From positions 111,038,949 through 111,102,948 of the forward strand of contig CM060696.1 in NCBI GenBank assembly GCA_030686995.1: 64,000 bases of DNA, written 5' to 3'. Source of the DNA: Artemisia argyi (lineage: Eukaryota; Streptophyta; Magnoliopsida; Asterales; Asteraceae). Of this stretch, positions 55,931 to 64,000 are shown piece after piece. A program made the translations under genes and the position numbers. Every line of letters begins with the position of its first letter. Positions within the stretch are counted from its first letter, which is position 1. The notes below the pieces were generated by a model that saw only the letters and a program-made list of their open reading frames with translations, had not been told where the DNA came from and made no database searches.

Positions 55931-57466
55931 ACTTAGACCCCTCAGAGTTAGGTCATTGGTATGACAATTAGATCACCACTGCCGTCTCAAATTCTTGAAG
56001 TTCAAGCTGAGGCCCTTAAGGAAGAGAATAGACCGCACGAGAAAATTTACAGTATGCCAGAAAGCACGAATGGATTTGTCAAGAAACCAGATGGAAGGCT
56101 GTGTTTCAAGGACAGAAGTTGGATTCCATTGTATGGAGGAATACGAGATCTCATCATGCATGAGTCTCATAAGTCTAAATATTCCATTCATCCTGGTTCG
56201 GATAAGATGTATCAAGATCTAAAGAAGTTGTATTGGTGGCCAAACATGAAAAGCTGACATTGCAGAGTATGTCGGTAAGTGTTTGACCTGCTCGAGAGTA
56301 AAGGCTGAACATCAAAAACCATCCGGTCTTTTGATTCAACCCGAGCTACCAATGTGGAAATGGGAAAGGATTACAATGGATTTCATTACGAAATTACCCA
56401 AGACATCGAGTGGGTTGGACACTATTTGGGTTATTGTTGATCGCTCACGAAGTCAGCGCACTTCTTGCCAATCAAAGAGACTGATGATATGGATGTTCTT
56501 GCACGTTTGTACCTTAAAGAGATAGTTTCCCGGCATGGAGTGCCGATTTCTATTATCTCCGACCGAGACAGCCATTTCACGTCTAACTTTTGGCGATCTT
56601 TACAGAAAGCCTTGGGAACTAAGTTAGATATGAGTACAGCTTACCATCCACAGACTGATGGTCAAAGTGAAAGGACTATACAAACCCTAGAAGACATGCT
56701 TAGGGCATGTGTGATTGATTTTGGAAAAGGCTGGGATAAACACCTACCGTTAGCAGAGTTTTCATATAACAACAGTTATCACGCTAGCATTAAAGCTGCA
56801 CCGTTTGAAGCACTTTATGGAAGAAAGTGTAGATCACCAGTTTGTTGGGCTGAGATTGGAGATGTACAACTCTCAGGTCCCGAGTTGATTCTTGAAACCA
56901 CTGAAAAAATAGTGAAGATTAGACAACGATTACAAGCCGCTAGGGATCGGCAAAAGAGTTATGCCGATGTGCGAAGGAAACCAATAGAGTTTCAAGTTGG
57001 AGACAAGGTCAGGCTTAAGGTATCACCTTGGAAAGGAATGATTAGGTTTGGAAAACGTGGAAAGTTAAACCCAAGATACGTTGGACCCTTCGAGATCATT
57101 GAAAGGATCGGTCCCGTGGCATACAAATTGGAACTACCTGAGGAACTCAGTAGAGTACACAACACCTTCCACGTGTCAAATTTGAAAAAGTGTTTATCGG
57201 ATGAAACACTTGTGATTCCGTTGAAAGAGATCAGAATCGATGATAAGTTGCACTTTATTGAGGAACCCGTTGAGATAATGGATAGGGAGGTTAAACGACT
57301 AAAGCATAGTCGCATTCCCATTGTTAAGGTCAGATGGAATTCTAAGAGAGGACCCGAGTACACCTTGGAGCGCGAGGATCAAATGCGTGCCAAATACCCA
57401 CAACTATTTGATGAGAGAACCCCGAGCACTGATTCAACTTTGGATTCCGGGACGAATCCAATCTAA
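55931..57466 (+). pseudogene. Tekay-like integrase with chromodomain-like C terminus
   Basis: Frameshifts near 55955, 56252 and about 56440 split it. H-H-C-C zinc site: [20 protein letters not shown] and [15 protein letters not shown] core: [58 protein letters not shown] terminus [20 protein letters not shown] with [17 protein letters not shown], a chromodomain-like tail that in Tekay elements directs insertion to heterochromatin. Open from 56465 to TAA at 57464-57466. Inactive as a whole. Confidence 0.93.
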
Positions 57467-57477
57467 CGGGTGGGTAC

Positions 57478-57759
57478 TGTAATACACCGTAAAATCTCAG
57501 GTCATTTATTAATGCTAATTATCGACATTATTCTTAACTAAGCCATTTTTGCGGGCTAATTTAAATTTTTATATGAGACACCTTTTGTTTGGACACCCGA
57601 ATGTTTTAAACACCGTTGGTTTAACACCCGATTATGTTTTGTCACCCGATATCACCCGAATGTCACTCTTGGATGTCACCCAATGAGGTTAAGCACCGGT
57701 AACTCCCACTTGCGACCCGACACCCATTTGAACACCGAGAAATTATTAATACATATATA

Positions 57760-57855
<96 letters not shown>

Positions 57856-59645
57856 CTATCACAACTATTACTACTATATATATACGAGTATATATATATA
57901 TACACAATTTAAATGCTTATGGTTATCACGAACCGACACCGAAATTAATTTCACAATTTTACGGAACACCGACACCCCGATATATTGGGCCGAATCACCT
58001 CACTAGCCCACTCTATTTCTTTTCACTTGGGCCGGATCACCACCACCAAGCCTACACGGCTTATGTTTTGTTCACTTTGGGCCGAAGGTTAGCACAAGCC
58101 CATCACACAAATTCTTTTATATTTTTTTCTTCTTGGACCGAACCTTTACACAAGCCCACACGGCTTGTTTATTTTCTTCTTTTCGTTTTCTTCTTTGTGT
58201 TACAAAATGCTAACGAGCTCAGCTCCCACACACACATATGAACCACTCTTGTTCTCTACTTGGTTCCCCACAACACAACACAAACATTACCACTCTACTT
58301 GGGATTTGTAACATGCAACAAGGAGCCACCTCTTTTAGCCGTCGAACCCTTGGACAAACTCAATAACCATTTTTCGACTAATACACCATGGATCATATGT
58401 TTCATGTTCCCCAACATGATTACCACATGAGCCCTAATGTCAATTGTTTATTTCCTACTAAGCCTAGCTACACTTAAACTAATACAAAGTCAACTTCCTT
58501 TGCCTCCTTCTACCTTAACTCGACGTGACAAGAGCTAGACCAAGGGGACATGTTTGTCTACACACGAATGACAACTAAGGGATTGTGCCTCACTAGATCA
58601 AACACTCAACCACCTTTGCCCTCCTATATAAGTCACATTAAATGCTTTCTACTCACACTTGCAAGATCCACAAACACTCACTTCCACAAACACTCTTTCC
58701 TTCTTCTAAACTGTTGTCGAGAAGCAAGAAGGCACGCAAGAAACTCGCAAGCGAAGGATTGGGTTAAAAGAGTTGGGTAACTCTAGTGAATAAAGGAGTG
58801 CTTGGCGAGGAAGGGTGAACCACGTTACTTGTTCATTGTCTCGTACCCACGGTTTCATCACCACCAAATTTTGGTGTCGTAAGTGTTACTCACCTCCTTC
58901 CTTTTCGTATATTAATATCATGCATGTCACGTATGCTTATCACACGACGCACGCTTTATAATTAAGTCAACGCTTTCATTGCACATATATCGACTTTTTC
59001 ACACCACGACACCCTTGAAGAAAGGGCTCGTATACTTGTTTTCTCACGTACGAAGTATATATATCTCTCGACACACTATTTCTTTGAACCAAGCTTAATC
59101 AAACTAACCAAACATGCAAATCTTACTCGATCGAATACTACGAAAACCAAGCCAAAACCGAGTACTAGTCGAACATGATTTTTAGAATAAACAACCATTC
59201 TTTGGGCTTCTAACGGGCTAACGAGCCCAATAAAATTTTCGTATGGAATTTCAACTAGAAAATCTAAGATTTTCAAAATGGTATTTGATGTATAAAAATT
59301 AAGTTTTATAAATATTAGAAGATAAAAGTGGCGACTTTTCTAAAAATAAAAGTTAACTTGTCAAAAGTTATATTTTGGACTATTTTTGCAATGAGTTCCA
59401 CGGTAAGGGGCTAAATGTGACAAAACATGAAAACTTTCGGACCACTTTGGAAACTGTCGATTTGAATTAAATGAAGGGTAGAAACCGTAATTTTCCAAAG
59501 TTTGAGGAATAAAGTGTAAAAAGTTATAACAAGGACCAAAATGTAATTATTTTTTACCAAAGGGTAAAAAGTGTAAATTTTGTAAAGTTAAAGGTTGAAT
59601 TGTGACAAGGCATATTCTTATAACCAATTACTTCATATACATTTA

Positions 59646-59720
<75 letters not shown>

Positions 59721-60835
59721 TTCTTTAACTTTAATATATATATAACCTTATTAAAAATATTTAATCATAAATATTTTTAAATCACATCATTTCTTACGAC
59801 GAGTTAATATTTATCAAACACCGATTCGTATCAACGCAAACAATAACTACGTAAAGTTATTTGATATATACCCGAAACGAATATCACCATACACGAGACA
59901 TATCACATGTCATTTACGACACAATCTAAAACACCGGTTACAATGTATTATTTAGGTCGCAAGTCGGAGGAATTTTATTGCTAGTCGTAGCAATACACCG
60001 TCACTTTTGAGCACCTTGTGATTTCGCACCTTTCAGGTGAGTTCATGGTCCCGCATTTTAATTGTTTTTAAACCCTGTGGGGAGATACATGCTATAAATC
60101 GAACACAAGTATTTTTTCTGTATGCTATTATCACCCGATATTGCCTAAGTTGACACCTGTGGTACACGTCCCTCATATCACGAACCTTAATCACTTGCGA
60201 GTGAGCACGAATATAGTTGATAGATCTATTGGAATGGCAGCCCGCCTCTGTCAAGGTGATCACTTGGCAGGAGGTGTGCTATATTCGAGGTATTATGGAA
60301 ATTTGGCACATTTCCTGTCACCGAGGGCCCCTTGTCATTTACATCCGCTGTGGTGTAGGTGATTGTTATTATCTTTATGATATGTCAAATCAATGTTAAG
60401 GCTTGCGTTTCGTGAGGCTTAGGAGCAATATTACACCCGATTTAGTCAAGACCTGTCTATCTTGGCTTGTTTATTTCAAATGCTTGACTTGTGTTCACAC
60501 TATTACTATTTAAACTACTATGGATTCACTCAACCTTTGTGTTGACTTTTTGAAGCATGTTTATCTCAGGAAATTAGCAAGCATGGCGGCACGGAGCTGG
60601 CAAATGGCACAGGACCTCCCTTTTGATTTCAATAATTATATCATTCTTTACAAACTCATCACCTCTTTCGTGAAACAATTAACATTTTGGAAAAATGTTT
60701 GTAACTCTGAATATTTGAGTTTTCATGGAATGATATTGACTATCTTTTGAATTGTTTTCTATGAGTATGACTGTGTACTAAACTGTAATGACCCCGATTA
60801 GACTTCCGCTGCTTATCAAATTTCGGGGTGTTACA
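57478..60835 (+). repeat. 3' LTR of the Tekay-like element (3.36 kb)
   Basis: Nearly identical to 47450-50780. It differs by the lengths of its TA runs (about 57763-57851 and 59651-59712), by a 19 bp extra segment near 58476 (AAACTAATACAAAGTCAAC), and by scattered substitutions. Ends CGGGGTGTTACA. Purines (CGGGTGGG, 57468-57474) precede it. Confidence 0.94.
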
Positions 60836-62619
60836 TATTGCATGGGTTGTCAACTCAATCCAAACAATATTATATATAAATAAAATAGTTTTTTAATGTT
60901 CCAATCTAATCTTAGCATCCAATCGAAGTCAACTGGCAACCTAGTATCTCAACCCACAACCTTGCCACATGTCCAAATTTTAATGGCTAACCCAATCGAA
61001 ACAATGTTTATTGCATGGGTTGTCAACCCAATCCAAACAATATTATATACAAATAATAGTTTTTTAATATATTAGATTAGGTTGTTGATAAATGATAAAA
61101 AGTTATATAAATTGGTTGTATGTATTGGTTACGTAGATGGAGGAAAGAGAATATAATATTTTATTAAGATATTGGATTGTGATGGGTTGTTGATAAAGAT
61201 AGTCTTAGGCCATCCTCGAATATTATTTTAACTTTTATGTAATAAAATAAAACCATTAGTTGGGACTTTTTCATTTCAAAAAAATCAAATTATACCTTGT
61301 TTGGTAATATTTTTATTATTATTGATATTTTTCTTTTAAAGATATTTAATAATAGACCCTAAATATTTCTTGATTTAGGAAAAAATTTTATTAAAATTCG
61401 TTTTTGAGTAAATTGAGTAGAAAAGTATACGTGTCAAAAATATAAAACACTAAAACTTAAAAAAAACAGAGTACTATACAAGATAATTAAGGGTTAAAAT
61501 TGAAACATAGAAAAACAAAACCACCCAACCATTCCAGTCACAATTCCAACATTCCAGTCGAGCCCAACACTTTTAACTCAAAAAGTCGAACCCTAAATAA
61601 AATATCAGGCGGTTTGAAAACGAATTGAAGAAAATATGTTTCATGCAGTGCTTTCAATGATGATTTAGTTAAGAAAGAAAAAAAAACTCTTCCTAAAGGT
61701 ATGATTTTTAATTTGTAAATTCTTAATTTTGTTTGAAATTGATATAATAGGCTTTTTGTATTTTAAAAGGGTTTGTGATTTTTCTGTTAATTTTGTTTCA
61801 ATATGGAGGAAAAAATTTAGGGTTTTATTGAAACTGTAATTTAATTAATAAATATGGCAAGGAAGAACATTAGAGAGTGAAAGGATTGGTAGTTCTGAAT
61901 TAGGTTTAGTTATTAAAATACAACACTGATCTTCCAGAAGATAGTACGTGTTTATTAGGGGATATGGTGCTAATGATAATTTTGATAGTGTATCTTCCTT
62001 ATACGACACTTTGCAATAATGCTTTCAATATCGATGAATTTGCTAAAAAAAAATGTATATTGTTGGTATGCTGCATCTTAGGACTACTCTCGAGGGACAC
62101 TTTCGGGTGTGTGGTGAGATTACAAGGTTATCTATCCTTAAAGATTATGAATTTGCTGGTCCGAAAGGGTAAATTTTATTTGTAATTTACGAGTCACATT
62201 ATATTGTTTGTTTTGTCACTTTTACATCTTGTTGCTTTAATTTTCATGGTTCCTTTTATTAGTTTGCGGAACCGTGTGAGTTGTGTGATTATATTGGATG
62301 TGAAGATGTCTAAACTTGCCATTATGAATTATTGTTTCTTAGATTTGTTAGTTGTTTTGTAAATTTAGCTTAGTTGTTTTTTTAAGATTGTGAGTTTGAT
62401 TAACTAAGTTGTGTTTAAATTGCTAATAACTCATCATGCTAGGTAGTAGAATAGCTGTGTTATCATGTTTCTAAACTGTTGTAGTTTTTAATGGAAAGTA
62501 TTTATATTTATTCAGAATCTTATTCGTCTCTTCTGTTAGTCACTAAAAACATCAAATTGTAGGTATGACAATAATCTTGTGACTTGTGAGTCCCCTTAGA
62601 ATGTTCCTTATTACATCAG
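60836..62619. other. flank with a 60 bp direct repeat, no clear gene
   Basis: A unit starting TATTGCATGGGTTGTCAA occurs at 60836-60898 and at about 61009-61069 with few changes. The rest is AT-rich. A frame near 62030-62170 reads TTLEGHFRVCGEITRLSILK before a GGTAAATTT donor-like site; it looks exon-like but I cannot name it. Confidence 0.4.
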
Positions 62620-63530
62620 TAGCTTTTCATGAACAGATTGTTCAGCCCCATGCATCTACCCAAATTACATTGTCACTCTTATCACAACTGTCCTCTCCAC
62701 TTGAGATAGATCAGTTAGAGATCCAATTCAATCAATCTGAGTGTAATTTTATCATTGTAAATGCACAAAAGGCGTGAGTCATCATAATCTCCCACATTCA
62801 TCCTGATAGAAGGGTGGAGACTGTTCCTGTATTACAACTCTTTACAAATAAGTGGCTACAACTAACATATGGTATAAAGTCAGGTAAGGCTGCTATTGTC
62901 ATGTGAATTTGCACTTCACCGTATAAAGAATTATTGTGGGTAACAATATGACCCAGTTACTTACAAGTGAGTCGATTTGGGTAGTATCGTCTCAAATGAA
63001 TGAAAAAAATTAGCTAAAAGGGGAATGGGTCAAACGGTTCAAATTTTTTGAATGTCTATTCTTATTGCATACAACCTCCTAAATATTTAAATTCAACGAC
63101 TTTTTGGGTTATTATCATAAGACTATTACCTTTTAATGATATTTAACACATAAAATAATAAATAGTCAACGCAACCTGTTGTGGTCCATTTTGAAAAATA
63201 CCTGTTTCAGCTCGACCCATTTTGACCCGTCTTCCCAACTCTAAACTTTTCCATTTATGTAAATATTCTATTGATGTATGCATACAACTATATTTGATGA
63301 TGCAGTGACTTTGTGGAAAGCTGGAATGCACATATGTGATTGCTCGAATTGGGTCCTACTTCAGCATATGTTGTGGAGCTGAAAGCCCTGCCAATATGCA
63401 GGATCTACCTCTCTGGAAATTTGAGGACCGTTTTGAAGCTTCCCCATCTAAGGATCATGCTATTGCATTCTCGGGTATGAAGGTTTCCCAATTTGAGGAA
63501 CATGATCCACAAGTTCAAAATCCACCACCA
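62620..63530 (+). pseudogene. TRAPPC11-like (trafficking complex subunit) gene fragment
   Basis: Two exon-like segments. Exon a (62620-62883) reads VAFHEQIVQPHASTQITLSL, then LEIDQLEIQFNQSECNFIIV, and ends before a GT donor at 62884; a TGA after AQKA interrupts it at about 62776. Exon b (about 63306-63530) reads GKLECTYVIARIGSYFSICC and AESPANMQDLPLWKFEDRFE. Splice phase between them is off by one. This order matches, from memory, the C-terminal part of plant TRAPPC11, a TRAPP tether subunit in ER-Golgi transport. Stop and phase break suggest a pseudogene; further exons may lie beyond the window. Confidence 0.6.
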
Positions 63531-64000
63531 GTAACTTTATATAAGTTCAGTTTTTCCGTTTGACCTGTTAGGCATGATAAATTCACGAAATTACCCATTT
63601 TGCAAGTTAATTGTACTCAAAAGATTTTATTTATTTATTTATTGTGTTTTACTCTCAATTGTACCCGTTAGACAAGATAGATTCGTAAAATGAACAACAA
63701 TGGTGGGTGCTTAAATAGTAGCATGGTAACCCAACTAAAACGGCCTTTTAGTTGCTTTATATTATAATTTTGAGTAAATTACATAAATGATCACTATGGT
63801 TTTTCGATTTTTTTCACATTTATTGCTTTGACATGGTCCTTAGAGCAATGTTAGGCCTATGAGTACTTTGTGGCGTGATCCTTTATTTATGGCTTTGCAA
63901 CCCTTGCTCTCTATCAGAGGGATAAGAATGCCGCTCTGCAATGTTGATGCGTACATTCTAGAACGTGTATACTATTTTGTTTAAATCTAAATGCTCGAGA
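63531..64000. other. downstream flank of the TRAPPC11-like fragment
   Basis: No further exon recognised. Frame 63336-63563 runs through the donor site and stops. AT-rich intron-like sequence with pyrimidine runs up to the window end. Confidence 0.4.

Larger units (their letters stand above)
47450..60835 (+). mobile_element. Ty3/Gypsy (Tekay-like chromovirus) LTR retrotransposon, 13.4 kb
   Basis: LTRs of about 3.33 kb (47450-50780, 57478-60835) with TGTAATAC starts and a TGTTACA end (3' copy) enclose a tRNA-Met-type primer site, a 5' acidic/coiled-coil ORF, gag, protease, RT, RNase H, integrase and a chromodomain-like tail. The order PR-RT-RH-INT is Gypsy. Flanking 5-mers ACCAA and TATTG do not match. 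Coding parts carry at least four nonsense codons and several frameshifts, although the LTRs are nearly identical. Confidence 0.94.

Overview
This is plant nuclear DNA, almost certainly from a daisy-family (Asteraceae) genome. The protein styles of its Ty1/Copia, Ty3/Gypsy and Athila-like elements resemble, from memory, repeats abundant in Anthemideae such as Tanacetum; no search was run. Spliced GT-AG genes, (TA)n microsatellites, poly(A) tracts and deeply nested retroelements agree with a plant chromosome. Only one cellular gene looks intact: a five-exon type I phosphomannose isomerase (31315-34904, +). Everything else recognisable is mobile or decayed.

Left part (1-15600). A Copia element enters from outside the window, with the 3' half of pol, a divergent pair of accessory ORFs around what looks like a bidirectional promoter, and a 3' LTR at 7192-7642. 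Its 3' end abuts endogenous pararetrovirus (EPRV, Caulimoviridae-like) DNA, which forms a tail-to-tail inverted repeat: copy A (7643-10243, +) and copy B (10244-14441, -). A sense fragment D (14442-about 15600) follows, with a viral-looking last ORF and a promoter/poly(A) region.

Middle part (16000-29350). A broken Elongator subunit 5-like gene fragment (-) is followed by a Gypsy gag scrap, a foldback element in (TA)n, and a piece of mitochondrial DNA (nad7 and 18S rRNA fragments). A 7.6 kb gag-only Athila/Tat-like retrotransposon (19346-26985) is inserted in the mitochondrial 18S sequence and flanked by GACGG/GATGG. Beyond lie captured gene scraps: three XH-domain-like units, two of them forming a hairpin, and a NAC-like fragment.

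Right part (31315-64000). The PMI gene is followed by a LINE (-) split by a 3.04 kb solo LTR (TSD ATGTA), which itself carries a 200 bp hAT-type MITE (8 bp TSD). EPRV copy C (41662-about 47145, +) starts with a tRNA-Met primer site. A 13.4 kb Tekay-like Gypsy element with 3.3 kb LTRs follows (47450-60835). A decayed TRAPPC11-like gene fragment lies near the right edge.

The points most worth a second look are the divergent accessory genes of the Copia element, the Daxx-like SUMO-interaction motifs at the N termini of accessory ORFs in both the Copia and the Gypsy element, the two retropepsin-like motifs of the EPRV, the EPRV hairpin, and the hairpin made of XH-like gene pieces.
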